Below are positions 1-8,347 of a DNA stretch of 64,000 nt, one piece after another. The notes under the pieces are model-generated. The model had not been told where the DNA came from, did not search any database, and worked only from the letters and a program-made list of their open reading frames with translations. The number at the start of each line of letters is the position of its first letter. The stretch's first letter is position 1. Source of the stretch: Brevundimonas sp. SH203 (GTDB lineage Bacteria; Pseudomonadota; Alphaproteobacteria; Caulobacterales; Caulobacteraceae); the NCBI RefSeq assembly GCF_002157625.1, contig NZ_BDMM01000005.1, positions 248,001 to 312,000 of the forward strand, in the 5' to 3' direction. The translations under genes were made by a program, and so were the position numbers.

Positions 1-125
1 GACTTGACTTCATCCGACTGGCGAAAAGCCGGCAAGGCAAACGCGAATACTGTTTCTCGACCATAACCAGCGATAATCTAAGAACAATACGGGGCTGCAT
101 TCTCGCAGGCCTGGGCTTGGCCCAC

Positions 126-154
126 TTGACAAAAAGCCTGTAACTCAATAGATC
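126..154 (+). promoter_or_regulatory. Sigma70-like promoter of candidate small RNA
   Basis: TTGACA at 126-131 and TAGATC at 149-154 are separated by exactly 17 bases. The -35 is perfect; the -10 matches only partly. Transcription would begin near 161, just ahead of a hairpin-rich segment with its own terminator. Confidence 0.4.
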
Positions 155-160
155 AGCGAC

Positions 161-280
161 CGTTAGCGGCTCTGGCGTCAGCAATCCGCGTCTGAGACCT
201 CGCAAGAGGCCGTCGTGCATTCTGGGGCGAATGCAAGCTCTTTGCACGGCGTAGAAAGCCTCGCTCCGGCGAGGCTTTTT
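161..280 (+). ncRNA. Candidate small structured RNA, about 120 nt
   Basis: No open frame is needed to explain this segment. Seen directly: a CCTC-GCAA-GAGG hairpin with a GNRA tetraloop (198-209), a 7-bp hairpin TGCATTC/GAATGCA with a six-base G-rich loop (216-235), and a 10-bp terminator hairpin followed by T residues (255-280). A promoter-like element lies about 10 bases upstream of the proposed 5' end. The RNA class is not recognised; it does not resemble tmRNA, 6S RNA, SRP RNA or a tRNA by eye. An alternative is that the terminator ends a transcript that began left of the window. Confidence 0.4.
255..280 (+). terminator. Intrinsic terminator
   Basis: AAAGCCTCGC (255-264), loop TCCG, then GCGAGGCTTT (269-278) form a perfect 10-bp stem that continues into TT and a pyrimidine-rich tract. 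This is a textbook rho-independent terminator on the plus strand. Confidence 0.85.
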
Positions 281-384
281 CCTTTTCGCCGCCAAGGCGC
301 GCTTCATTACATCTCGGTAAGGTGCAAGACGCACGATCGCTGTTAGGGTCCGGGCGCCCGGCGTTCCGGGCTTCGGAGCCCCCC

Positions 385-3264
385 ATGACATTCCGCCTGA
401 CCGCCACGCTCAAAGTCGGGGCCGCCGCCTCGGCCCTCCTTCTCGGCCTCGCCGCCCCCGCCTTCGCCGACAGCGCGCCCGCCCCTGCGCCTGCCCCTGC
501 GGCGGTCCAGGCGCCGCAGGGCGTGACCGTGCCCCCGCTGGGCTTCACCCGGCGCGTCCTGCCCAATGGGCTTGAGGTCTATACGGCGCGCGACACGGCC
601 GCCTCGAACGTGACGGTCCAGGTCTGGTACAAGGTCGGTTCCAAGGACGATCCGGCTGGCCGTTCGGGCTTCGCCCACCTGTTCGAACACCTGATGTTCA
701 AGTCCACCAAAAACCTGCCGCCCGAGACCTTCGACCGGCTGACCGAGGACGTGGGCGGCTCCAACAACGCCTTCACCGCCGACGACACCACCGCCTATTT
801 CGAGACCGTGCCCGCCAACCATCTGGAGCGGATGCTGTTCGCCGAGGCCGACCGCATGGGGTCGCTGGTCGTGGACGAGCCGACCTTCGTCGCCGAACGC
901 GACGTGGTGAAGGAGGAATATCGTCAGCGCATCCTGGCCAATCCCTATGGACGCCTGTTCGGCCTGTTCGTGCCGGAAACCATCTATCAGGACAGCCCCT
1001 ATCGCCGCCCGGGCATCGGCTCGATCGAGGAGCTTGAGGCCTCGTCGCTGGACGACGTGCGCCGCTTCCACGCCACCTACTATCGGCCCGACAACGCCTA
1101 TCTGATCGTGGCCGGCAATTTCGACCAGGCCCAGTTGGACCGCTGGATCGACCAGTATTTCACCCCGCTGAAGAACCCGACCACGCCCATCCCGGCCAAC
1201 CATGTGGTCGAGCCCGAGCCGACGGCGCCCCGCAACGTCACCTATTATGCGCCGAACGTGCCGCTGCCGGCCGCGGTCATCGCCTGGCCCACGGTCAAAT
1301 ACGCCGACCCCGACCGCGCCGCCCTGACGGTTCTGGACGGCGTGCTGTCGACCGGCGAGTCCAGCCGCCTTTATCGCTCGCTGGTCTATGACAAGCAGAT
1401 CGCGGCCCAGATCGGCTCCACCCCCGACTTCGCCCAGCAGGCCGGCAATCTGTCGGCCCTGGCCATCATGGCCCAGGGTCACACGGCCGAAGAGGGCGTC
1501 GCCGCCCTGAACGAAGAGATCGCCAAACTGCGCGACGCCCCGATCACCGCCGAGGAGCTGGCCGAGGCCAAGAACGAGCTGGTCGCCAACGCCCTGCGCG
1601 GCCGCGAGACGGTGGACGACCGCGCCACCGCCCTGGGCTATTCGCTGATCAACACCGGATCGGCCGCCGCCGCCGACCAGGAGGTGGCCCAGATCCAGGC
1701 CGTCACCATCGCCGACGTCCAGCGCGTCGCGCGCAAATATCTGACGCCCCAGCGCCAGTCGACGATCACCTATCTGGCCGCCGACGACAAGAATCCGGCC
1801 TCGGTGCAGAAGATGAACGTCGATGCGCCGGTCAAGGTCGCGGACCTGGCCCCCGCCGGCGCCCCCGCCGTCCTGCTGCCCGAGGCCGAGCGCGTGCGCC
1901 TGCCCCAGCCGGGGCCGGAGGTCGCCCCCGTAACCCCGGCCGTCGCCGACTTCCGCCTCGACAACGGCCTGCGCGTCCTGGTCGCCCCGACCAACGGCCT
2001 GCCGCTGGTCTCGGCCCGCCTCAGCTTCAAGGCCGGCTCGTCCGACGATCCGGCGGGCAAGGCCGGGGTCGCCGCCCTGACCGCCTCCCTGCTGACCCAG
2101 GGCACCACAACGAAGACGGCGCCCGAAATCGCCACCCAGATCGAACAGCTGGGCGCGTCGGTCGGCGCCTCGGCGGGCGTGGACTTCTCCAACGTCTATG
2201 CCAACGCCCCGGCCAACGCCTTCCCCGCGACCGTCGCCCTGATGGCCGATCTGGTGAAGAACCCCGCCTTCGCCGGCGAGGAGCTGGAGCGTCAGCAGGC
2301 CCAGACGCTGGACGGCCTGCGCGTCGCCCTCAGCCAGCCGGCCGCCATCGCCGGCATGACCGTGGGCCGCGTCATCTATGGCGACGCCCCCTATGGCGCG
2401 CCGGGATCGGGCACGCCCCAGACCGTGCCGGCCATCACCCCGGCCGATGTCGCCGCCTTCCATGCCGCCCGCTATCGGCCGTCGGACGCGACCCTGGTCT
2501 TCTCTGGCGACATCACCCCCGCCGCCGCCCGCGCCCTGGCGCAGCAGGCGTTCGGCGACTGGCGTCCGACGGGCGCCGCCCCGACGGACGCCGCCGATCC
2601 GGCCGGTCAGACCCTGGCCCCGCGCATCGTCGTGGTGAACCAGCCCGGCGCGGGTCAGGCCGCCGTGGTCGCCGCCCTGCGCGGCGTGTCGCGCACGGAC
2701 GCGGACTTCTTCCCCCTGACCCTGGGCAACAGCCTGCTCGGCGGCGGCTTCTCGTCGCGGCTGAACCAGGAAATCCGCATCAAGCGCGGTCTGTCCTACG
2801 GCGCCTCGTCGTCACTGGGCGCGCGGGCCGATGCGGGCGTCTTCACCGCCTCGACCCAGACCAAGAACGAGACCGCCGACGAGGTCGCCGACCTGATCCT
2901 GGCCGAGATCGCCAAACTGGGAACCGAGACCCCGACGGCCGCCGACCTGGCCCCACGCCGCGCCACCCTGATCGGCGGCTTCGGCCGCTCTCTGGAGACG
3001 GTGGACGGTCTGGGGACGCTGGTCGCCAACCTGGCGCTCTATGATTTGCCGATGAGCGATCTCGCCGACTACGCCGGCCGGGTCCGCGCCGTCACTCCCG
3101 ACCAGGTCCAGGCCGCCTTCGCCCAACACCTGCCGGCCAATCGCGCCAGCCTGGTGATCGTCGGCGACGGCTCCAAATTCCTGGACGCCCTGCGGGCCAA
3201 ACACCCGAACCTCGAAGTCATCGAGGCCGGCGCCCTGAACCTGAACACCGGCGCGCTGAAGTAA
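385..3264 (+). CDS. Exported M16 family zinc metallopeptidase (two-domain)
   Basis: A 959-residue protein beginning with a signal peptide (MTFRLTATLK then a hydrophobic stretch ending APAFA), so it is probably periplasmic. The N-terminal M16 half carries the inverted zinc motif HLFEH at residues 98-102 (DNA 676-690), with the downstream ERDVVKEE region providing the third ligand. The C-terminal half has no HxxEH (the matching stretch reads GVAALTASLL) but keeps the FSSRLNQEIR...RGLSYG element, the usual inactive-half arrangement of tandem M16 peptidases. An in-frame ATG at 322 exists, but the start at 385 puts the signal peptide at the N terminus. It probably degrades oligopeptides in the envelope; the substrate is unknown. 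Confidence 0.92.
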   Translation: MTFRLTATLKVGAAASALLLGLAAPAFADSAPAPAPAPAAVQAPQGVTVPPLGFTRRVLPNGLEVYTARDTAASNVTVQVWYKVGSKDDPAGRSGFAHLFEHLMFKSTKNLPPETFDRLTEDVGGSNNAFTADDTTAYFETVPANHLERMLFAEADRMGSLVVDEPTFVAERDVVKEEYRQRILANPYGRLFGLFVPETIYQDSPYRRPGIGSIEELEASSLDDVRRFHATYYRPDNAYLIVAGNFDQAQLDRWIDQYFTPLKNPTTPIPANHVVEPEPTAPRNVTYYAPNVPLPAAVIAWPTVKYADPDRAALTVLDGVLSTGESSRLYRSLVYDKQIAAQIGSTPDFAQQAGNLSALAIMAQGHTAEEGVAALNEEIAKLRDAPITAEELAEAKNELVANALRGRETVDDRATALGYSLINTGSAAAADQEVAQIQAVTIADVQRVARKYLTPQRQSTITYLAADDKNPASVQKMNVDAPVKVADLAPAGAPAVLLPEAERVRLPQPGPEVAPVTPAVADFRLDNGLRVLVAPTNGLPLVSARLSFKAGSSDDPAGKAGVAALTASLLTQGTTTKTAPEIATQIEQLGASVGASAGVDFSNVYANAPANAFPATVALMADLVKNPAFAGEELERQQAQTLDGLRVALSQPAAIAGMTVGRVIYGDAPYGAPGSGTPQTVPAITPADVAAFHAARYRPSDATLVFSGDITPAAARALAQQAFGDWRPTGAAPTDAADPAGQTLAPRIVVVNQPGAGQAAVVAALRGVSRTDADFFPLTLGNSLLGGGFSSRLNQEIRIKRGLSYGASSSLGARADAGVFTASTQTKNETADEVADLILAEIAKLGTETPTAADLAPRRATLIGGFGRSLETVDGLGTLVANLALYDLPMSDLADYAGRVRAVTPDQVQAAFAQHLPANRASLVIVGDGSKFLDALRAKHPNLEVIEAGALNLNTGALK

Positions 3265-3277
3265 TGGCGCAAACAGA

Positions 3278-3401
3278 TCTCCCTCCCCCTGCGGGGGAGG
3301 GGGGTCGCGCAGCGTACCACCAGCAGGTCCGTAAGAGAGCGTCCGCCGCCCCCACCCGACCTCGCGTCGCTCGGCCACCCTCCCCGTCTCGGGGAGGGAT
3401 A
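3278..3401. repeat. REP/BIME-like pair of GC-rich palindromes
   Basis: CCCTCCCCC-TGC-GGGGGAGGG (3281-3301) and CCCTCCCC-GTCTC-GGGGAGGG (3378-3398) are two palindromes. Their flanks (GGGTCGCGCAGCG after the first; CTCGCGTCGCTCGGCC before the second) are similar when one is reverse-complemented, so the pair is an inverted composite. Its position just after a stop codon is typical of extragenic palindromic repeats. Confidence 0.65.
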
Positions 3402-3589
3402 GGCGTTGTTGATCGCCAGCCCTCATATTCCGGCGACCGAAACATCGTCTTTTCAACAACTTGCTGACCGACAGCGTCTTTCAGCCATACACGGTCCGAA
3501 CCGGGGTTATGATCTCCCCCGGTCTTTGACATCGCGATCCCAAACGTCTCGGCCGTTTTCCAGCCCCGAGGGACACGCCGACCGCCCAA

Positions 3590-3684
3590 TTGCACAGGTG
3601 CAAACTCGGCCCGTAGATTTCCCTTATTTTACAGTCGCCTGAAAAGCCAATTGCACTAATTGCACCATTTTTCTTCGGTGCAAT
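3590..3684. repeat. Cluster of TTGCAC / GTGCAA motifs
   Basis: Five copies of one hexamer, counting both orientations: TTGCAC-AG-GTGCAA palindrome at 3590-3603, TTGCAC at 3651-3656, TTGCACC at 3660-3666, and GGTGCAA at 3677-3683. The last two form a perfect 8-bp inverted repeat ATTGCACC/GGTGCAAT with a 10-base loop (3659-3684). It lies in a convergent gap where no promoter is expected, so its role is unknown. Confidence 0.55.
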
Positions 3685-3691
3685 TCGGCCT

Positions 3692-4522
3692 TCAGACCGC
3701 CAGGCAAACCACTTGGGCCACCCGCAGGTCGCGTCTCAGGGTGTTCGACACCTGGCCATAGTCCTCGGTCGTCACCGCCGGCCCCTGCGCCGCCTCCGCC
3801 CGGGTCTGTTCGCCCCGGATGGCGCGGCCGAAGGTCTCGGGCGCGGTGGTGTAGATGCGACCCCGGCGCGGCGCCTCGGCGATGGTCACGCCCACCACCC
3901 GCCCTTGCGAATCCAGCGCCGGCGCGCCCGACAGGCCCGACAGCGTCCCCTCCAGCCCGTCGGTGCGCCCGACCTCGGCCCAGGCCAGCACCGGCTCCTC
4001 GCGCGCGCCGCGTCCGAACACCTTCAGCGTCTCGCGACCCAGCAGGCGCGACGTCACCTCGCCCGGCCGCCCCTGCGGAAAGCCGGGGTGGAAGGCCCTC
4101 TGTCCTTTTCTCAGCGGCTCGCGCACCGCCACGGGCAGGGCCGCCGGGCCGCCGTCGGTGATCAGAAGCGCCACGTCCGCGCGCGGCGCCAGCCGCACGT
4201 CCGCCGCCACCGCCCGGCCCGGCCCCACCACCAGCGCCGGCTTGCGGCAGCCCTCGACCACATGGCGCGCGGTGATCCACCGGCCGCGCCCGGCGATGGA
4301 GAAGGCGGTGCCGGACGACGGCTGGAACGGCGTCTCGCCCGCGTCGATGGTCACGGCCGTATCGAACGGCGTGATCGGCCCCAGCAGCGGCCCCTCCTCG
4401 ACATCGGCGGCGGGGGGCGCAGGCGGGGCGTCGGCGTTCTCGCGCCGACCCAACGACACGGCCAGGAGAACGGCCGCCACCGCCCCGTAGATGGCCCAGT
4501 CCGGCAGGCGCGGAAACTGCAT
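3692..4522 (-). CDS. Membrane-anchored trypsin-like serine protease
   Basis: A 276-residue protein with one N-terminal membrane segment (about residues 11-24) followed by a chymotrypsin-fold protease domain. The triad is visible: H87 in ITARHVV, D116 in PRADVALL, and S198 in GLSGAP. The fold and spacing match HtrA/trypsin-like S1 proteases, but there is no PDZ domain. It probably acts on the periplasmic face of the inner membrane. The gene lies 16 bases after the DUF350 gene on the same strand, so the two are likely cotranscribed. Substrate unknown. Confidence 0.8.
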   Translation of the reverse strand: MQFPRLPDWAIYGAVAAVLLAVSLGRRENADAPPAPPAADVEEGPLLGPITPFDTAVTIDAGETPFQPSSGTAFSIAGRGRWITARHVVEGCRKPALVVGPGRAVAADVRLAPRADVALLITDGGPAALPVAVREPLRKGQRAFHPGFPQGRPGEVTSRLLGRETLKVFGRGAREEPVLAWAEVGRTDGLEGTLSGLSGAPALDSQGRVVGVTIAEAPRRGRIYTTAPETFGRAIRGEQTRAEAAQGPAVTTEDYGQVSNTLRRDLRVAQVVCLAV

Positions 4523-4538
4523 GACGTCGCCCGGCCGA

Positions 4539-4979
4539 TCAGCCGGTCAGGGCGGCGGACAGGATCACCGCCGTCGCCAGCTTGGCCCCCAGCAGCACCA
4601 CCGCCGCCGAAATCTCTCCGTGCCGGATGCGCTCGGGCAGTCCGTTCAGCAGCAGGTCCACGACCCGGAACGCCAGCAGCTGCAGCACCACCGTCGCCAC
4701 GCCCCAGATGGCGATGTCGCGCACCGAGGTCGACACCGCCAGGGACACCGCCAGCGGCACGGCCAGGCCCACCAGCACCCCGGCGAAGGCGATGGCCGCC
4801 GCCGTGTTGCCCTGACGGATCAGCTCGACCTCTTTCCACGGCGTCAGCATCGCATAGACCGTGGCCCCCGCCGCCAGCAGCAGCAGGGTCACGATCAGGT
4901 GCATCACCATGACCGGAAAGCCCGAGGCGAAGGCCTGAACCTCGGCGCTCGACAGCACGTTCGACAGGGACGGGTCCAT
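4539..4979 (-). CDS. DUF350 family membrane protein
   Basis: A 146-residue integral membrane protein starting MDPSLSNVLS, with about four hydrophobic segments: MHLIVTLLLLAAGATVYAM, then the AAAIAFAGVLVGLAVPLA stretch, WGVATVVLQLLAF, and AAVVLLGAKLATAVIL. The order and the G/A-rich repeats match DUF350 (UPF0719), small inner-membrane proteins of unknown function. The frame stays open further upstream, but the start at 4979 gives the usual family length and avoids overlap with the ArsR gene. It probably forms an operon with the S1 protease. Confidence 0.75.
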   Translation of the reverse strand: MDPSLSNVLSSAEVQAFASGFPVMVMHLIVTLLLLAAGATVYAMLTPWKEVELIRQGNTAAAIAFAGVLVGLAVPLAVSLAVSTSVRDIAIWGVATVVLQLLAFRVVDLLLNGLPERIRHGEISAAVVLLGAKLATAVILSAALTG

Positions 4980-5047
4980 GCCCCACGCCTTGCCCGATTG
5001 CCGCCCCAATCCGCAAGCGCGGCGCGGCCACACCTTGTGACTAAAGA

Positions 5048-5389
5048 TTACAGCACGCCGCCGTCCTGGTTGTCCTTTCGCGCCTTGGCCAACGCCGCGC
5101 TTTCGCGCTTCAGCGGCTTGGCGACCGGACAGATCTCCTGGACATAACCGTTCAGGGTGTTGGTCAGTTGATCCGGCGCCAAGCTGTAATGGACGTACTG
5201 GCCCTTCTTGTCGCTCGTCACCAGACCGGCGACTTCCAGCACCGACAGATGCTGCGACACCGCGGGTTTGGAGATCTCGAACTTGGCCGCGATCTCCCCC
5301 GCCGTCAGGTCGGCATGGGCCAGATAGGCCAGAATCTTGCGCCGGATGGGGCTGGAGAGGGCTTCGAACACGCGCTGCATGATCGGCAT
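5048..5389 (-). CDS. ArsR-family winged-helix repressor
   Basis: A 113-residue one-domain regulator. MQRVFEALSSPIRRKILAYL followed by LTAGEIAAKF and the recognition helix SKPAVSQHLSVLEVAGLV is the ArsR winged-helix pattern; the wing is KKGQYVHYSL. The typical CxC metal motif in the alpha-3 helix is absent, so it belongs to the non-arsenic, SdpR-like branch. It is divergent from the desaturase and DUF-less membrane gene that follow, and a pair of 17-base direct repeats lies between them, so it probably controls itself and those genes. There is no clear Shine-Dalgarno before the start; the mRNA may be leaderless. Confidence 0.85.
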   Translation of the reverse strand: MPIMQRVFEALSSPIRRKILAYLAHADLTAGEIAAKFEISKPAVSQHLSVLEVAGLVTSDKKGQYVHYSLAPDQLTNTLNGYVQEICPVAKPLKRESAALAKARKDNQDGGVL

Positions 5390-5448
5390 TTAAGCGATTT
5401 GCTAACGGCTTGCCAGAGGCAAATTTCAATGTTTAAGTCATTACCTAA
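5389..5448. promoter_or_regulatory. Two candidate ArsR operators
   Basis: TTTAAGCGATTTGCTAA (5389-5405) and TTTAAGTCATTACCTAA (5432-5448) share 13 of 17 bases, pattern TTTAAG-N2-ATT-N2-CTAA. They start 43 bases apart, about four helical turns. Each is an imperfect inverted repeat (TTTA...TAA). The first touches the ArsR start codon; the second lies 22 bases before the desaturase start. Confidence 0.55.
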
Positions 5449-5469
5449 ATACCTATCTGTAGCATCGCC

Positions 5470-6375
5470 ATGACCGACCATGACCCCTGCGCCGTAAACC
5501 ACCTGATCGAGACGCCCGGCTGCAGTCCGGTGAAGGGGCGCGTCGTCTGGGACCCGGCCCCCTCGCTCTGGAACGGGGCCATGCTGGCCGCGACCCTGAT
5601 CTTCGGCGCGGCGACTTTCAGCCTGGGCGCCCTTGCGGTCTTCGTCGTCACGACGGGGACGACCCTGTTGCTGGGGCATTCGGTCGGGTTTCATCGTCGG
5701 ATGATCCACGGCAGTTTCGACTGTCCACTGTTGCTGGAGCGGCTGCTCTCCTGGTTCGGAACGGCGGTGGGCATGAGCGGCCCGTTCCGCATGATCCGCG
5801 CCCACGACATCCGCGACTGGGCCCAGCGTCAGTCGGACTGCCACGACTATCTGGCTCACCGTCGGCCGATGCTGATCGACGCGATCTGGCAGATGCACGG
5901 TCGACTGGTGCTGGAGCGCCCGCCCGCCTTCGACCTGGGCCGGATCGGCCGCGACCCCGTCCACCGCTTCCTGGAACGAACCTGGATGCTGCAACAGTTG
6001 CCCATCGCGGGCGGCCTGTGGCTGCTGGGCGGCTGGGGCTTCGTGGTCTGGGGCGTCTGCGCCCGCGTGTCGATCAGCGTGATCGGTCATTGGTTCGTCG
6101 GCCATCTGGCCCACCGGCGCGGCCCCCAGACCTGGCGGGTGCGCGACGCCGGCGTCCAGGCCCACGACGTCCCCTGGGCCGCCATACCGACCATGGGCGA
6201 GGCCTGGCACAACAACCATCACGCCTACCCCGGCTCGGCCCGCATCGGCCTCTATCCCGGCCAGAGCGATTGGGGCTGGCGGTTCATTCAGGGGCTGGAA
6301 CGGCTGGGACTGGCGTGGAACGTGCGGACGCCCGAAACGATGATGGATCGGCCGGTCGTGCGTGTAGGAGGATGA
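5470..6375 (+). CDS. Membrane fatty-acid (acyl-CoA/acyl-lipid) desaturase
   Basis: A 301-residue di-iron desaturase with hydrophobic segments near 36-70, 92-104 and 160-190. Histidine boxes: H70 and HRRMIH (75-80), CHDYLAH (124-130), and HNNHH (247-251). The second box is CHDYLAH rather than the classical HRxHH, so one expected iron ligand set differs; some alphaproteobacterial desaturases look like this (from memory). It inserts a cis double bond into membrane acyl chains, adjusting fluidity. The gene is divergent from the ArsR regulator, and its TGA overlaps the ATG of the next gene. Confidence 0.8.
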   Translation: MTDHDPCAVNHLIETPGCSPVKGRVVWDPAPSLWNGAMLAATLIFGAATFSLGALAVFVVTTGTTLLLGHSVGFHRRMIHGSFDCPLLLERLLSWFGTAVGMSGPFRMIRAHDIRDWAQRQSDCHDYLAHRRPMLIDAIWQMHGRLVLERPPAFDLGRIGRDPVHRFLERTWMLQQLPIAGGLWLLGGWGFVVWGVCARVSISVIGHWFVGHLAHRRGPQTWRVRDAGVQAHDVPWAAIPTMGEAWHNNHHAYPGSARIGLYPGQSDWGWRFIQGLERLGLAWNVRTPETMMDRPVVRVGG

Positions 6376-6836
6376 CGATGCTTGAAGCGCTGTTTTCGCG
6401 CCTGTGGCCGCTGTTTTTCGCCGCTGTCTGCGCCTCTGCCGCAGTCAGCGGCATAACCATGATCGCGGCGTTCGCGGCTTCGGTCGCCGGGCTTAAGCAA
6501 GGCGTACCAACGGCGGCGATGGATGGCCTCATAGCCCTCGCCATCGTTCTTCATCTTGCGCCGATGGTTCTTGGCGCCTTCCTCTTGGGAAGTTCATGCG
6601 TCGGCGTACCGACCTATCTAATCCTCAGACGGATGGGCCGGACAGGACCTTGGGCGCTCGCCACCGCAGGCGCGCTGCTCGCCGGGCTCACGGCCTCATT
6701 GGCTTTGGGCGCTCTGGGCCCACTGGTGATCCTGCCCGTAACGGCGGCTGGCGCTGTCGGAGCGCTGATTTGTCAGATCGTCGCCGAGCAACTGCCTATG
6801 CCGCTTCCGCCCCGGCCGCCTGCTCGGCCTTCCTGA
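6372..6836 (+). CDS. Small membrane protein, unknown
   Basis: A 154-residue hydrophobic protein with about four membrane segments ([18 protein letters not shown], then a stretch near [56 protein letters not shown]). The ATG overlaps the desaturase TGA (ATGA) and is preceded by TAGGAGG at 6365-6371; that site abuts the first ATG, so ATG 6378 (MLEALF) may be the true start. The coupling suggests it works with the desaturase. Its last 41 bases overlap the 3' end of rlmN, which is convergent. No family recognised. Confidence 0.55.
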   Translation: MTMLEALFSRLWPLFFAAVCASAAVSGITMIAAFAASVAGLKQGVPTAAMDGLIALAIVLHLAPMVLGAFLLGSSCVGVPTYLILRRMGRTGPWALATAGALLAGLTASLALGALGPLVILPVTAAGAVGALICQIVAEQLPMPLPPRPPARPS

Positions 6837-7965
6837 GCGCGGACGCCCGGACCTTCTCGCTTTCGGACTTCAGCTGGCCGCAGGCGGCCAGGATGTCGCG
6901 GCCGCGGGGGGTGCGGATGGGGCTGGCGTAGCCGGCCTTGTTCAGGATGGCGGCGAAACGCTCGATGGTCTTCCAGTCCGAGCATTCGTAGTCGACGCCC
7001 GGCCAGGGGTTGAACGGGATCAGGTTGATCTTGGCCGGGATGCCCTCGATCAGCTTCAGCAGGGCGCGCGCCTCTTCCGGGCTGTCGTTGACCCCCTTCA
7101 GCATGACGTATTCGAACGTCACCCGCCGCGCGTTCGACAGGCCTGGATAGGCCCGGATCGCCGCCATCAGCTGTTCCAGCGGATATTTCTTGTTCAGCGG
7201 CACCAGCACGTCGCGCAAGCGATCGTTGGTGGCATGCAGGCTGATGGCCAGCATGGCCGCCGTCCGCTCGCCCAGCGCCTGCAGCTGCGGCACGACGCCC
7301 GAGGTCGAGACCGTGATCCGGCGGCGCGACAGGGCGATCCCCTCGTTGTCCGAGATGATGTCGATGGCGTCGGAGACATTGTCCAGATTGTAGAGCGGCT
7401 CGCCCATGCCCATGAACACGATGTTGGACAGGCGGCGGTCTTCCTTGGGCGACGGCCATTCCTCCAGGTCGTCGCGCGCCACCTGGACCTGGGCCACGAT
7501 CTCGGCGGCGGTCAGGTTGCGGACCAGCTTCTGCGTGCCGGTGTGGCAGAAGGTGCAGTTCAGGGTGCAGCCGACCTGGCTGGACACGCACAGGGCGCCG
7601 GCCCGGCCCACGTCGGGGATATAGACGGTCTCGATCTCGATGCCCGGCGCGGTGCGGATCAGCCATTTGCGCGTGCCGTCCTTGGACACCTGGCGCTCGA
7701 CCACCTCGGGGCGGGCCAGGGTGAAATGCTCGGCCAGCCTGGCCTGCATGTCCTTGGCCACGTTCGACATGGCCGAAAAGTCGGTGACGCCATAGTGATG
7801 AATCCAGCTCCACACCTGGCTGGCGCGCATCTTCGCCTTTTCGGGCGGGCAGACGTCGGCGTCGATCAGGGCCTGGCGCAGGCCCGCGCGCGTCAGACCG
7901 CTGAGGTTGACGGGGGCTTTGGGAGCGGCGTTCGAGACGCGCGAAAGATCGAGCGTGATGCTCAA
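6796..7965 (-). CDS. rlmN: Dual-specificity rRNA/tRNA adenine-C2 methyltransferase RlmN
   Basis: A 389-residue radical SAM enzyme that methylates C2 of A2503 in 23S rRNA (and A37 of some tRNAs), improving translation accuracy. The CxxxCxxC cluster motif is C133, C137, C140 in [11 protein letters not shown]. The resolving cysteine is C362 in ILAACGQL, matching C355 of the E. coli enzyme. The MGMGEPLYN and SLHATND segments are family hallmarks. The C terminus is a short alanine-rich tail. It overlaps by 41 bases the end of the convergent membrane-protein gene. Confidence 0.97.
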   Translation of the reverse strand: MSITLDLSRVSNAAPKAPVNLSGLTRAGLRQALIDADVCPPEKAKMRASQVWSWIHHYGVTDFSAMSNVAKDMQARLAEHFTLARPEVVERQVSKDGTRKWLIRTAPGIEIETVYIPDVGRAGALCVSSQVGCTLNCTFCHTGTQKLVRNLTAAEIVAQVQVARDDLEEWPSPKEDRRLSNIVFMGMGEPLYNLDNVSDAIDIISDNEGIALSRRRITVSTSGVVPQLQALGERTAAMLAISLHATNDRLRDVLVPLNKKYPLEQLMAAIRAYPGLSNARRVTFEYVMLKGVNDSPEEARALLKLIEGIPAKINLIPFNPWPGVDYECSDWKTIERFAAILNKAGYASPIRTPRGRDILAACGQLKSESEKVRASALRKAEQAAGAEAA

Positions 7966-8047
7966 GGCGGCGATCCTGCGTAGGGTTGAGCCCGCCTCTA
8001 TAGCACAGAACCCGGCGATTGCATGACTGGGACGGATTCGAAGCCCC

Positions 8048-8347
8048 CTAGAGCCCCACGTCCCAGACGCCGGCGTCGCGCATCCGGGTCTCGCGCGCCT
8101 CTTCGGCCCGGCCGCCCATGTCGCGCGCCATGCCGCGAATGGCGGTCGAGACGGTGGCCTTGTGCAGGCCCGGCACGACGGCGTGGATGAAGGCGGCGCC
8201 CGCCAGACCCATCAGCTTGAAGCCGAACCGGGACGAGGCGGCCATATGTTCGAAATAGGTTTCCCCCACCTCGCGCGGATGGTCGCGGAACAGCCGGGCG
8301 AACGGGGTCGCGGCGCTGCGGCGGCGGTCCATCGTCGTCTGGCTCAT
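8048..8347 (-). CDS. Small protein, DUF6356-like
   Basis: A 99-residue protein with a conserved-looking core [19 protein letters not shown], then one probable membrane segment ([19 protein letters not shown]) and a charged tail. The HPxxVGETYxEH core is typical of DUF6356 proteins in alphaproteobacteria (recalled, not searched). Function unknown. It lies 82 bases upstream of rlmN on the same strand and is divergent from the HtrA protease. Confidence 0.65.
   Translation of the reverse strand: MSQTTMDRRRSAATPFARLFRDHPREVGETYFEHMAASSRFGFKLMGLAGAAFIHAVVPGLHKATVSTAIRGMARDMGGRAEEARETRMRDAGVWDVGL

Larger units (their letters stand above)
1..384. other. Intergenic region before the M16 peptidase
   Basis: No convincing protein gene is seen in these 384 bases. 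They hold a promoter-like TTGACA-N17-TAGATC (126-154), a structured segment ending in a strong intrinsic terminator (255-280), and a 12-bp palindrome CCGGGCGCCCGG (350-361) just before the peptidase start. Nothing was recognised in bases 1-120. The reading frame on the minus strand across 153-566 is antisense to the signal peptide of the peptidase and was not accepted. Confidence 0.6.
3265..3691. other. Convergent intergenic region with repeats
   Basis: This gap lies between the stops of two convergent genes. It holds a pair of GC-rich palindromes in opposite orientation (3278-3401) and a cluster of TTGCAC/GTGCAA motifs (3590-3684). The second half is visibly richer in A and T than the flanks. 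No protein gene is supported. Confidence 0.6.

Noticed and set aside
343..2463. Long minus-strand open frame antisense to the M16 peptidase
   Set aside because: Gly/Arg-rich, low-information translation typical of the antisense of GC-rich codons; the plus-strand protein has clear motifs.
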